DNA of 64,000 bases, from NCBI GenBank assembly GCA_019722365.1, contig JADFUC010000107.1, positions 434,001 through 498,000 on the forward strand, in the 5' to 3' direction. This DNA comes from Lithospermum erythrorhizon. Lineage: Eukaryota > Streptophyta > Magnoliopsida > Boraginales > Boraginaceae. Below, one piece after another: positions 1 through 11,235 of this stretch. The notes under the pieces are model-generated. The model saw only the letters and a program-made list of their open reading frames with translations. It was not told the DNA's origin and made no database searches. Numbering within the stretch: position 1 is the stretch's first letter; every line of letters begins with the position of its first letter. The position numbers and the translations under genes were made by a program.

Positions 1-44
1 AGGTTCATGAGCAAGTGATGTTAGACTTAGTGGGAGATAGTTGA

Positions 45-680
45 TGTTGGCTTTTATTCGATTATAATAACAACTAATTTATTATTAAATACAATCCCAT
101 GAATTTACTAGATATATAAAAACAATAATTTAGTGGATACTTTTCAGCTCCAACAAAGCAAGTTGACTCCAAGAGTAATTCACAACGACGATCGATACGA
201 ATCCTCGAAGTCGTTTTACTAGAACAATTTCTAGTGTAATCAAGAAACTAAGAATTGAAGAAAAATCCAATTCTTTCTTCAACGGGTACAAACTCTTCAG
301 CTTCCCACATTAATGCCATTAGTTCGGCCATAAGGGATTATGTCCAAACAAACAATTAGTAATTCGCCTCAAAAGTTTCTTGTAATTACACATCAAACCA
401 GCAAAGTTTGATAATCGTATTACTGATTTGGTGTCGTTGTATGCGTGTGACCCCTTGGGTCCAATCGATAATAGTAATGAATTAATAATATTTATCGAAT
501 ATTATATTTAATACATAGATTATAACTCTAATAATAAGTCATTAACCCCTAATGTCTATATAAATTGTCCTTCAATTAAATATATGTGTGAACTTAATTT
601 TAAATAAGTAATACTATTGATACAATTGTCTAATGGCCACAAATATTACTCCATATTCTATGTTCTTTAGAATTCCAACA
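45..680 (-). mobile_element. Solo copia-type LTR
   Basis: The stretch begins TGTTGG and ends CCAACA. It aligns by eye along its length with the LTRs at 47341-48210 and 55367-56271. Shared landmarks include TTTTACTAGAAC, the GGCCATAA/GGCCGAAC patch, the GTGTGACC...TCGAT stretch and CATTAACCCCTAATGTC. The related full elements run on the minus strand in this orientation, hence the strand given. Flanking 5-mers (GTTGA, TGATA) do not match, so no target duplication is seen. It is about 230 bp shorter than the other family members, through internal deletions. No internal domain follows it; the next sequence is a LINE. Confidence 0.72.
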
Positions 681-717
681 TGATACTTTTTTTGGGGCTA
701 GATAATGCATATATTAA

Positions 718-1660
718 TTAGAAAGACCCAATACAATTATTTAAGTTATTACAATCCGTATAATTAAAAGAACTAATAGAAATTTCAAGCAAGTTCACAA
801 AACAACCGATATCGGTTCGGAACCAAAATAACTTGCACACGTTCTTCAATTCTTCATTCTTGATTTTTTGCCATTCTCTAGTCATCTCAATTTTATCAGC
901 AATGCAAAAAATAGCATGAGATGATCTAGAATGTTTTCCAAGGATTGTGGCCATTAGAATTATTCTTCCAAAGGATTCGAGACTTGGATAGTTATTATTG
1001 TTGTCGTACACTAGATTTTCTTCAATAATTTTTTTTCTTGATGATACATATTTATCAACCAAATAGGTTTTTGTCCATTTGAAATTTCAATACAAATCTT
1101 GAAATCTCTTCTTTGACATTCTCTTGTACACTTATCCATTTTGAGAGTTTGGGTTTCATTGAATTGGAGGGGTTGATTGGTTTCTTGGAGATTGAGGTTT
1201 TTTGTCCGAGGTTTGAAAGCCAAATTCCAGGATGTTACAAGGTTACAACTGATTTTACGGATATTACTTTGATTGAGAGTGGATTGATTGAAAATGAGGT
1301 TGTTTCTAGTAATCCAAATAGTCTAGAGGATACTACAAAGAAGTGAAGTGTTATTATTATTATTATTATTGTTGATGTAGTTTGAGGTGATATCTAGGAT
1401 GTTTTGATTAAGATTTTGAATGCGAATATTACGACTATTCCAAATGTTCTTTGCAAAAGGACATTGACAAAAAAGGTGATTATTTGTTTCAATTGGATTA
1501 GTGCAAAAAGTGCATTTGGTGGTGGTGCATTTTTTTGGTTTTTTGTTTATGATTTTCTTGGGTTCAGAGTCTGTTTAAGAGCAGTTTCCAGATGAAAATT
1601 TTAATTTTTTTGGGACTTTCGGTTTCCAAAGATTGTTCCAGGTTTTATTTGGGATGAGTT
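718..1660 (-). pseudogene. LINE (non-LTR retrotransposon) 3' end, zf-RVT domain
   Basis: Minus-strand translation of about 1400-1645 gives the zinc-binding reverse-transcriptase (zf-RVT) domain found at the C-terminus of plant LINE polyproteins. First comes a WNNLWKPKVPKKIKIFIWK-type motif (about 1590-1645). Then come CTFC and HLFCQCPFAKNIW (about 1425-1515) with the spaced Cys/His residues. The reading frame breaks once between the two halves and carries an in-frame TGA near 1563. Downstream minus-strand open stretches (718-1062 and 1011-1223) overlap in different frames and probably represent the decayed C-terminal tail; I do not recognise a domain in them. The reverse-transcriptase core expected further upstream (higher coordinates) is not visible. 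Family knowledge gives the LINE assignment; the sequence shows only the zf-RVT part. Confidence 0.7.
1347..1370. repeat. (ATT)n microsatellite
   Basis: A run of TTA/ATT trinucleotides, about eight units, lies inside the LINE relic. Confidence 0.85.
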
Positions 1661-1889
1661 TGTGATTCGAAGGGACTGCGAGTGTTATTGTAGTTTAATT
1701 TTTTATGGTAGATGTCTTTTATGCAGTCAGCGTTTGACATTAAATATTATAGTTTATGAGTTTTATAAGTTTTGACATATGATGTTATCATATTTCTTAT
1801 TTATGTCGTGTTATAACGTTAGCAATGTCCAGCATGCTTGGAGAGGTATTGAATTTTTCTTGAAAGTCAGCAAAACACTCTAAGGTCGA

Positions 1890-3720
1890 GATGTAGGATA
1901 GCGACCTTCCCACCCCAGTCGTAATGTGGCTAACTTTGGGGCAGCTTGATCGTCCTTTAATGAGCGATAAGATTGAAATAATCCGTTCCGTATAAGTATT
2001 ATTTTAATATTATTTTAGTTGTTCGTTTGAGTGTTGTGTGGTAAGAATTAAAAATTTATAGTCGAATATTGTTATATCGGTTGGGTGATAATATGGTCGA
2101 GGGTAGAAATACAGAATTCATGTTAAGTTGGGTAAATTAAGCAGAAGAAAAATAAAACCGCTAACGAAGCGGGACTTAAACATTATCCCATGCAAATATC
2201 TCCCAGCTGCTGACACTATTCATAGGTATCCAAAAACTCATCAACCCCCGCCCTCTTTGGCGAACCGTCCGGCTTCCCACGCACTTGATTTTTCATTTTT
2301 TCTTGGTGAAATCTTGTTGAATCTAGCTCCATAATCTTGTTCTCCGTCTCTTGATTATGCATGTATGATTTTTTTAATCTTGAATCTCGTTACTTTGAGC
2401 TATAGTTGACTATTATAACGAGTTAGACTTTGAGTTTGAGACTTAAAATGAGTATATAAGTATCTTAATCTTAGGCTATGTGGTTAGAAGTTATAATATC
2501 GATTTTTGGGGGTTAGAAAATGTGTTGAATGTTGTTAGTTGACTTTTATGTTGACTATTTCTAAATCACCTTTAAATTGTAAAAGTATATTGTGAGCAAT
2601 ATAGTTGTTTGGAGTAAAGTTTTGATTTATGTTATTGGAAGAGATTATGTTGAAATGGGTTTGTGTAAAATTATGAGTAGTATTTAGGTTTTTGGAATAA
2701 GGTTGTTAAAAATGGGTAAATTAGTTTGGAAAAATTTATTTTGGAGTTGATTTAAGAAATTTTAAAGTGTTAGTGTGGTGTAGAGATTAGATTATGGTGG
2801 GAGGCGGGGTGGTTGAAATTTTGTTATTTTATTAGTCGTTTAAGCTTACTTGGCTTAGTAATATTTCACACAAGTTGACAAATTGATAAGCCCAAATGTT
2901 AAAAAGGGTTAATTAAAATTTTAAGTTGAGTAGTTGTTAACCTAAACCTCTAAAATGGAATTGTTTAAGTGAACACTAAAATGGGTTGAAATAATAGTAA
3001 GTAGTAATTGTATTTTTCAGGTGTTTGTGATTAGGCATGGAGCGTGGGAAAAGGGACTTGGCTTAATGAGGCGAGGCGTTTAATATTGCTAGCCAAGGTG
3101 AGTATTTATCTCACGGGTATAGATTAGTTTACTTCCTCGTGAATGTAGTAGGCATGTTTATCTATCTATATTTTGTGTTGTTGTTTGAGCATGATGAGTT
3201 GGTCGAGTTGTTGAGTTGTGCGTGGTTTTTGTGGGATTTTATGGCGTTTGAAGGATGAGGTTGAGTTGAATTGGGGATGAGTTGTTTTCGAGTGATTTGG
3301 TCGTTCTGGATTGTAGGGCGTTTTGTTGGTTGGAGTGGCATATGATGAGTTTTTTAGGGGTTTTTGATGTATGTTGAGTTGTATTATTCGGTATTGCCTC
3401 ATACTTCGGTATGAGTGTGTTGTATTTAAAATCTGGTGATACCTCGTTACGAGTATTGTTTAACATGTCGGCGGGCACTTAAGTTTACTCCTGCGGGAGT
3501 TGAGGGTTGATTATATACCCATTAGTTGTTTGAAATCGGTTATGTTGAGTTGATTGAGGCGTTTGGTTATTGAGTTCAAATGGTGAGAGTTAGTGATTGA
3601 GTTGTGGGTTGAGTATTTTGTTGTTGGTAGAGTTGTGGAGTTGGATGAATTACAGTTGTGTAGTACGTGATGTTTTACATTGTTGGTTGACAAAGTAGAG
3701 TGGTGGTCTTAATTAGGTAT
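1890..3720 (+). mobile_element. Decayed gypsy-type LTR (copy 1)
   Basis: The segment shares landmarks with the gypsy-type LTRs at 5505-8054 and 28653-32273, which lie in reverse orientation. The GGTTGGGTGATAATATGG patch near 2080 matches the reverse complement near 32090. The GCCAAGGTGAGTATTTATCTCACGGGT stretch near 3095 matches the reverse complement of the 6880 and 30975 regions. The ATACCGAAGTATGAGGCAAT unit near 3400 matches the minisatellite of copy 2. Neither terminus can be fixed, so both boundaries are approximate. Open reading frames within it are short and unlike any protein I know. Confidence 0.5.
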
Positions 3721-5269
3721 TGTTGGCCATTTGTTTTTCTTGAAATCTCGTGATTATGTCATTGTTGGATGTTAACTTTATTAGAATGTGCATATTTAGT
3801 TTGATGGACCTATGAATTTATATGATCATAGTAATGTTTGACGTACCACGTTGAAAAATATATTTTTGAAACTTCTCGTAGAATTTATTCGGTTTAGGGG
3901 AAGAGTCTCGTTTTACCGCCAAATGTTGGAAGCCGAAGCCACTATGCCGCAGTTAAATGTCATGGTTTCCCGTTATTAACACTTTAAAACCACTACTCAC
4001 TTACGTTTAGATTTTCATTCCTTCAAAGTTTACATACTAAAATTAACATGCGTAGTTGACTTTGTTATATTCTTTGCTTTTTCGACTTAGTTTTTTCTAT
4101 TTGTTGATTTGATGGAATTGTGTAAACTGTCTACCCGAATTGTTCTATTTGTTGAGTTTTTTTAATTAATTTGGAGATTATTTTGATGGAATTACATTAA
4201 CTTGGAGACTATTTTGGTTAATTGTTCTATTTGTTAAGTTTGTCTCCTCAACTTCATAGATCCCCTCAACTTTATGTGCAAAAAGTATGTGGTAAGGTAA
4301 ATTAGATATTTGTTTAAGGTGTCATACTGTACTTTTGTAAATGGAGGAAAATGATATGGGCGATGATTTACGTGCCGTAACATTAGACTAACGGTAGGGC
4401 TTTCGGTAACCGATGGTGAAACTTGGGGCTAGGGATTTGTTGGCATGGACCTAATTTTTGCTCTCGCCTAGGATGAAATGAGATTTCCTCCCCCGAGAAC
4501 ACGATTGGGAAGTCCCAAAATGGGGGGAATCGAGGGATCACTGCCACCATCGGTGAAGCGATCCACCTTGTTCCTTGTAATTGATTGTTCAATAGTTGAA
4601 AAAAGTGCAAATTTAACTCGATTTCATTTACATCGCCAAAAAAAAATCCAATGACATGTTTTTATTACGAACCATCATCGGGGAAGCGAGAGCGATGTCC
4701 ATTTGAAGTTAGCTATATCAAAAGGCAGGGGATTTACACATCTTGAATTAAAAGTTAATTTCTTTGTCATTTTAGTTAATAATATTAACCATGATGAGTT
4801 TCATTTAGAATATGGGTGAGTCGAAATGACAAAGGCAAAAGAAAAAGTGATTAAAGAAACCTAAGAAAATTTGAAAGCGAAAATTGATTCAGAATGAATG
4901 CTCATTTGGTTGTTGAGGCTTAGGGCAGTGTTAATTCATTTATTAGTAAGGTCCACCCAGTGGTTTCAGCGAGTCAAGGCTAGAACACATTTTCTTGCGA
5001 GGAATCCAGCTGTCCCCGATTCAATAATAACACGAGGAAGATTCGAGTGAGATGGTTTGGTCGTCGGCCCGGATGAACAATGTTGAAGTATTAGAATGAT
5101 GAAATGGAGTTGGATGATAACATTGGTGGCTTGTTGATCAACCGAACATTGCATCTTCCCAGCCATGGAAGCCTTGATCGAAGCGAAAGAAATTAATTTT
5201 AAGTATGGGAAAGAAATGCTGGCATTTTGATGAAAGGGCTAAAAGATGGAAAACTTAGGCATGCTTTGC
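3721..5269. other. No gene recognised
   Basis: AT-rich sequence with short spurious ORFs on both strands. It probably includes 5' parts of the CACTA element whose transposase relic begins near 5270, but I cannot place its end. A CACTACT string at 3989-3995 is noted but not supported as a terminus. Confidence 0.4.
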
Positions 5270-5504
5270 GGATCGCGTAGGTGAAGACTTGATGCTAAGT
5301 ACCAGAATTCTGGGAACCTAGAAACTTACGATTTGTATTGATAGTAAGATGAGATGAATCCTCATGGAATTGATCACTTTCTCATAGTATATGGCGGTAG
5401 TTTTGGCAATGTATAATTTACCATCTTGGTATGCTGAAACTCAAATATTTGATGTTATGCAGCGATACCTAATTTTAAGCTATTCCTTTGAGTCGACGCC
5501 AGGA
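5270..5504 (+). pseudogene. CACTA transposase (Transposase_21/TNP2) relic, part 1
   Basis: Plus-strand translation, with stops and frame changes, gives motifs of the En/Spm-type CACTA transposase in family order: EPRNLRFVL near 5310-5340 (family consensus PRNVRLGL), then a serine/histidine patch, then VVLAMYNLPSW near 5395-5430 (family YNLPPW). The reading breaks off near 5504, where gypsy-type LTR sequence begins. The family motif that should follow resumes at about 8070. TNP2-type transposases act in the nucleus on the short inverted ends of CACTA elements. This copy cannot encode a protein: TAG and TGA codons lie inside the conserved blocks. Confidence 0.7.
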
Positions 5505-6014
5505 TGAGTCATCGTGGTCCGGGCTTACCCAGTCACCAAATTGATGGATTATTTCGTTTAAAAACGACTGTTTCCAAACAAATCGAAATTTCACAATAAA
5601 AGTCACACGAAAAAGGCGGTTTTTTAATAAAAAAGCAAGTGATCCATCGTGGCGATACCCCCAACAGCGCGAGTCAATCCATAAAACCTGAAACCCCCCG
5701 AAAATACTTTACATCGGGTTTGCCCGAAATACATAAAATAAAATCGCTTGATGCGAAATCCAATACAACGCATGATAAACGAAGCGTGATGATCATCTTT
5801 TCGCTCGTCGCTCACAAGCACCGAGAAGCAGCGATCGCTAAACAAGGCGAAGATGTCCAAAATTGCCCACTTGTCAACGACACGAAAAATCATGCGCCAA
5901 AGGGAGCCGAGATAGAGTGTAGGCTGCGAGCTTAGTGAATACTTATCACGAGGGGGGTGGAACTTAGTCCCACCAAATAATGAAATGAGTAAAAATATAG
6001 TACAGAATTAAAAC

Positions 6015-6038
6015 ATATATATATATATATATATATAT
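6015..6038. repeat. (AT)12 microsatellite
   Basis: Uninterrupted AT dinucleotides inside gypsy-type LTR copy 2. Confidence 0.9.
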
Positions 6039-6433
6039 CCAAGATAAACCTCAATAAAAAAGAAAGATACATATCAAGACCATAAGCATGATTTCAATGG
6101 AATTCTTATACATGCTATAACGCCAAGCCTGATAAATGTCTCAATAAGGGAAGTACGATCACCGAGGTCACAAACATATAAGTAGCAGAGGCATAATGCC
6201 GATAAAGAATCGACCAAAGATAGAAATCACCTGATCAAGGCTTGAAACTATAACCATAAAGTCAAGCGGAGATTTCCTGATTCTGGCTATCAATCATCCG
6301 TCTCGATCTCGACTATGCCTCCAAAGCCATGAAGCATCACAATGCTCTGACTCAACCAACTCAGCGTATACGGCACTACACGCTAATGCGCATATAAGCA
6401 ATCTACGACTGCGGGGAGAGCAGCGCTCGTACC

Positions 6434-6605
6434 GTCGTGGCGATAGCAACCGCTCCGTGCAAGTCTGAGGCAATAACTTGACACGCTCATCTTAGGAAAT
6501 GCAGAGGCAATAACAACACGCTCGATACCGGATACGAGGCGATAACTTGGCCTTTTCGATGCCGGAAGTGCGAGGCAATATGATACGCTCGAATCATCGG
6601 CAATC
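6434..6605. repeat. ~35-bp tandem repeat inside LTR copy 2
   Basis: Imperfect units with the core GAGGCAATAAC...ACGCTCGAT start at about 6434, 6467, 6504, 6536 and 6572, a spacing of 32-37 bp. Related units occur on the opposite strand in LTR copy 1 (about 3380-3460), so the array belongs to the LTR family. Confidence 0.7.
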
Positions 6606-8057
6606 CCGTCTTAAATATCCAACAAGTCAAATCGACTGGAAAGCTTACATCACCAAGCGGCTCGAACACATCGAGAAATCACCTATGATTTCAACTAAAA
6701 GCGACTCCCCGATAGCTCCAAGCTGCTCAACTTCGCGTCAGTAACAAGATAACACAAAATTCCCTGATATGCATCCTCAAATATCAATCACGATCAATAA
6801 TATTCACATATATAAGTTTCAAGTAATCACACAAACAATATCATAGCTCACACAATTCAAGTAAATACATATATACACGGGTGAGATAAACTGCTCACCT
6901 GTTCAAATTTATATAAGCTCCACGCAATCACGATAGCGAATCTTTTTCACGATCAGCGCCTAATGGCATTCAAAATTATAATTACTACATAATATACAAC
7001 TAGTAATATAACCTTCTTACTTCTTATACTTTATCTCATATTTATACTCCCAAAATAATCCGCCGAAAGTTCCTATTATTATAGCATTCACACATAGCTT
7101 TACTTGATTATAGTTATCAACACTTGGCTAGGTGAAAATATTCTTGTAATTGTTTTGGCGACTAATAAAACAACGAAATTCCAACCACCCCCGAATCACT
7201 AATCCAAATTGGCCCTCACTGCCCCCAGGTTTCCTTGCTTTAAGCAACTGCAATAATCCAACAATTAATTAAATTAATATTATATTAAATCTTAAATTGA
7301 AAAGAAATCCAATTACATTTCCGACACAAAACCTAATTCATAATATTCTCTTTCAATCGACATCAAACATCCAGCATACTCCAAACAAACATATTAAGAT
7401 CTAGCTTCATAATACAATTTAAAAATTTAAAAAAAGTCAACCTAAAAGTCAACTAGCTTGGTAATGGCATTTGACCCACAAATCAATTATAATCATTTAC
7501 CCGTCATAATTGAGCCTAGATGATGCTTCTGCTTACCATTTACAACTTTTCAAAATTCAAAACCAAAAAAAGTCAACCAAGTGAACTACTCAAAAACTTG
7601 AAAAGCATCCATAGCTTCAAAATTTTCTTACCTCGGAGAAGATGCGGAATGTTGAGGAGAATCCAAAATGCTTTAAAAACCCCCAAAATCCGTGCAGAGT
7701 GAGGAAAAGTAGAAAACAAAAATGTCAGCTGGGGGAGAAGGGGAGTGCCGGCATTGGGGGAAAAGAAAGGGGATGGGTTTTGTGATGAAGAAAGATTAGA
7801 TAGTGATGGTGGTAGTGAGATATTTAGAGGGAAAAAATTAAGTTTAGTTGGGTTTTTCGGTTAATTTCTCCACTTTAAACACTTAAATCTCAATGAAACC
7901 CCGATTTCAAATGCGTTATTCCGGGGCATATATATTCTTCTTTAAATGCAAATGCTTTAGATAGATACTTATTCCAAAATTATTGATATCGTCTCCGGGT
8001 CCGGCGACCGAGATATATAATTTAATAAAATCATTTAGGCGTAGGGTTATTACATAA

Positions 8058-8480
8058 AACAACTTTTAGCGATAATATTGATGTATATCTAGCGCTTTTA
8101 ATTGAAAATTTGAAGTTGTTGTGGGACGAAGGTGTAGATGTATATGATGAAACTAGAAAAAAACTTTCAATTTGAGTTGCTTTCGACCTTCAATTTGTTG
8201 CTATCTTAAACCATTTTTGTATTTTTATATTGGAGTAAAAAGGAACTATGTTTTTTGGAGCAGGTGAATGACTTTCCAGCTTATGAAAATTTATCTGGAT
8301 ATAGTGTAAAAGGAAAATATGCATGCCCCTAGTGTTAAGACCAAACTGACATTGTTCGATTAGAACATAGTAAAAAAGAGAACTACGTGGGGGCATGTAC
8401 AGACTTACCCGAAGGAACATGGATATAGGAGGCGGTTGATGTTTCAAATAGGAAAATGTGAAAATAGTGGACCTCATACT
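8058..8480 (+). pseudogene. CACTA transposase relic, part 2
   Basis: The transposase motif series continues directly after the LTR insertion. IDVYLALLIENLKLLWDEGV lies at about 8078-8140 (family DIDVYLAPLIEDLKLLW). VNDFPAYENLSGYSVKGKYA lies near 8260-8320, followed by a Cys pair around TAG and TAA codons. LEHSKKENYVG and, one frame over, GHVQTYPKEHGYRRRLMFQ lie near 8350-8450. These are the zinc-binding part of Transposase_21. Together with 5270-5504 this is one transposase gene on the plus strand, split by the LTR at 5505-8054 and inactivated by several stops and frameshifts. It is a different copy from the relic at 12890-15230. Confidence 0.75.
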
Positions 8481-9272
8481 ATTTTAGGGCTGAGGTATTT
8501 AATAAGGTGAAAAGGGCATAGTTCAAAATTGGGGAAAGGAAAATTCTAAGTTTGTGTACCGTCAAAGTTTAAAATGCTCAATTTTACGGGAGTTCACTTG
8601 TGGAAGGATTTGGTAATGGAACATTTAAAAGTCGCTTCTCGAATTGATCGTCAATATAGTATAATCAAATTATTTGCTTTATGTAAGTTAAATTAGTATG
8701 ATTTAAATTTTGTGGATCCCAATATATAAAATTTATATATGCAGAGAATTAAATAAAAATAATAACAATAATAATAATATTAATAATAATTACATACGAG
8801 AAGCATATATGATTATTTAACTAATCTATTATAATAATAGCAATATTTATTGAATAATGTCTTAATTAAGATGTTGGAATTATTTTTTACATATATATAA
8901 GGAATTGAAATAATTGGAAAGCCTATGTAAAGCGAATCGAGTTCTACCATTTCTTACATTTCGAACTGCATCATGGATTAAGGTTCATATATAGACAATA
9001 CATAGTACTCCGTATAATATAGTCACAACTAATAGATAATTCAAAATGACAGTTCCTAAATATGTGCAAGTATAAAATATGATGAATGTCACATGTAGGA
9101 GGTAATTATAGTATTAGAACCATGAGTTATCAATTAAGGCGTGCAATTATTAATTAAAAGATTAATATTTTTGCATAAGCGTAGATTTTTAGAGAGAAGG
9201 TAATTTAGTAATTTAAGCCATATGAAAATGGAAAGCTTGAAGAAACACTGACCGCAGTAGGACTTTTTTATA
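8481..9272. other. Intergenic, nothing recognised
   Basis: AT-rich with an (AAT)-rich stretch near 8757-8790. I see no coding signal, terminal repeat or RNA gene. Confidence 0.5.
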
Positions 9273-9567
9273 CTCCCTCCGTTTTTTTATTTGTCGTGTT
9301 AGCAATTTGCACATAAATTAAGGAAAAGAGAAAGTAGTCAAAAATTACATTAAAAATATAAAATGACAATCAATTGAAACTATATCATTGGTTGGTTCAT
9401 AATTTAAAGAGAAAAAAATAGTCAAAAAATACATTAAAAATTAAAAGTCTGATTTATTATCTTTAAAAGCAGCCGATAATGAAAGGAAAGGAAGCAATAG
9501 TTGAGTTCATAATTTAGAAATTCTGAATTTATAATTGAATATTCCTTTTGGGATAGAAGGAGGGGGT
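9273..9567. mobile_element. Stowaway-like MITE, right end decayed
   Basis: The left end is TA followed by CTCCCTCCG, the standard Stowaway terminus. The right end near 9549-9567 (GGGATAGAAGGAGGG) is a degraded inverse of it. The interior is AT-rich and non-coding, as usual for these Tc1/mariner-derived elements. The right boundary is approximate. Confidence 0.5.
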
Positions 9568-10648
9568 GCCTCACTTGCAAAATATAAGTTCTTTGCTTTC
9601 TATTAATTGTATTTGTTAGTTGCATTCCCACTAATTAATTAAGATTTGCAATCAAGAACACAGTATAATGTTATCGTCGGCGCCCCGTATGAGAGGTGGA
9701 GTTCCCCGATATTAAAGTGCTTTATAAAGCGTTAAATCGAAAAAAAAACTAAATAGTCGTTGTCACGTGCTATTAATGCTTCGGTTCTGTGTTATGGGCG
9801 GAGCTAATATCTCAATTTGGGTATATTTTGGGAGTACAAAGCATATCTAGTTGAGCATTATCAAGTTAATTAAATTATCAACAATTATTAGTTCACTGTT
9901 GCTCTCTCCATTATGATATTTTTATTGAGAGTTGAAGACTTTCAGTGTCTTCATCAGTCTAACCAAAGAGGAGAGTGACGTGTGAAATAGCATTTGTTCC
10001 TTTTGTTTATCAAAATACCGTAGCACCTTACATGCACATTTATTAAGCAATACATGACACTGGAATAGTAGTAATAAAGTCATCACTTTGTATTAATGGC
10101 ATTATGGAGTATTAGTAAGGGAAAACCATATCGAACCCCGTGGTTGTAAACTTGTAATAAGGCTGTTTAGTGTGTGACGTAAAATAGTTTAGAGTCGTTA
10201 TTATACCATGAATTCAGAAATTTTGTTTTTTTTACAATTCTTAGTTAGAACTAGCGACATTGAGGAAAATTTTAATGCTTTCTTCAATAACAATAATAGT
10301 ACTCCATATACATATATATATATGATATTGTTATGAATTGTTGGTATTCCTCCCTAAACCGTCCAAAAAATACTCCGTATATGCTAGTATAAACCACCTT
10401 TTATGTTTATTTTGTCATATTTATTCAATATGAAATGTAGTAGGCACAATGAAACCGCTTAATAATGATAATCGCATGAACAAATCCAAAATAGTTTACT
10501 CGCAGTATATATTATGTTTGAAATAATTGAAATTCTGTCTTAAACTAATTAATAGAAGTAGGAGTAACTCACACCTTTTATATTTTGAAAATTTTCATTT
10601 TGTATACAATTTGTGGCCCTCTAAGAATTTATTTATCCACTTAAAATA
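9568..10648. other. Intergenic, nothing recognised
   Basis: AT-rich sequence with no supported gene or repeat boundary. Short AT runs occur near 10309-10324. Confidence 0.5.
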
Positions 10649-10650
10649 TA

Positions 10651-10856
10651 CTTCCTCCATTTTTTTTTAATTGACGTTTTCATCAAATAAATTTATTTTT
10701 TTAGTTGTCGTTTTAGAATAATAAATAATATTTTTTTACATTTTTTAATGTTTTTTTTTTTCTCTTTTTAACTTTTAAATTAACGGCCCGTCGATGATAT
10801 TGTTTGAATTGATTGTCGTTTAAAACACACGATTTTTCCTTAATCTATATCTTATT
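10651..10856. mobile_element. Truncated Stowaway-like MITE (left end)
   Basis: TA followed by CTTCCTCCATTTTTT resembles a Stowaway terminus. No inverse copy is found on the right. The AT-rich sequence stops abruptly at about 10857, where GC-rich CACTA-associated sequence begins. Confidence 0.35.
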
Positions 10857-11061
10857 TGCTGACGAGCCCGAGGTGTGGCCGGCAAACGCCTGCAAGCCAG
10901 CATGGGGTTTGGTGTCGGTCGGTGTCGGTATATGACCCGGCCCTTTGTCGGCGGCCAATTTAAATTTAAATGCAGGCCGCAGCGAGACTACGTAGAGATA
11001 TTACTACAAGCCCGTTTGGGTTAGGGCTACCCAACATGACAGCCTTGCATTAAGCATTTAA

Positions 11062-11235
11062 TTTCTTTTGATTTATTTTATTACCGTGCCCTTTAATTAA
11101 TTTTATTTTTGATTTATTTTATTACCGACAAGTACCGAAACTTTATTTAATTAACAATTTTATTTTTGATTTATTTTATTAAGACACTCTGCAAACTGTA
11201 TTTAATTAATTTTATTTTTTGATTTACATTTTATT
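11062..11235. repeat. CACTA subterminal tandem repeats
   Basis: Four imperfect units containing GATTTATTTTATTACCGACA start at 11070, 11111, 11168 and 11221. The intervening spacers carry TTTAATTAATTTTATTTTT. Clustered subterminal repeats are a family feature of CACTA elements, where they serve as transposase binding sites; that role is not tested here. Confidence 0.65.

Larger units (their letters stand above)
5505..8054 (-). mobile_element. Gypsy-type LTR (copy 2) inserted in a CACTA transposase
   Basis: On the minus strand the segment starts TGTAATAACCC at 8054, the same start as the 3.6-kb LTR copy at 28653-32273. The left boundary at about 5505 is inferred from where the interrupted transposase stops; no matching terminus or target duplication is visible there. 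It shares the ACGGGTGAGATAAACTGCTCACC patch near 6877 with copies 1 and 3 and carries its own tandem repeats. A long LTR with TGTAATRACC-type ends suits the Tekay/Del group of Ty3/gypsy chromoviruses, but that placement is inference. No gag or pol is present, so it is probably a solo LTR. Confidence 0.6.

Noticed and set aside
3166..3693. Minus-strand Asn/Thr/His-rich ORFs
   Set aside because: Reverse reading of a G/T-rich LTR stretch; low-complexity composition, no motif.
3989..3995. CACTACT as a possible CACTA terminus for the first transposase relic
   Set aside because: No inverted partner or 3-bp target duplication was found; the string is short.
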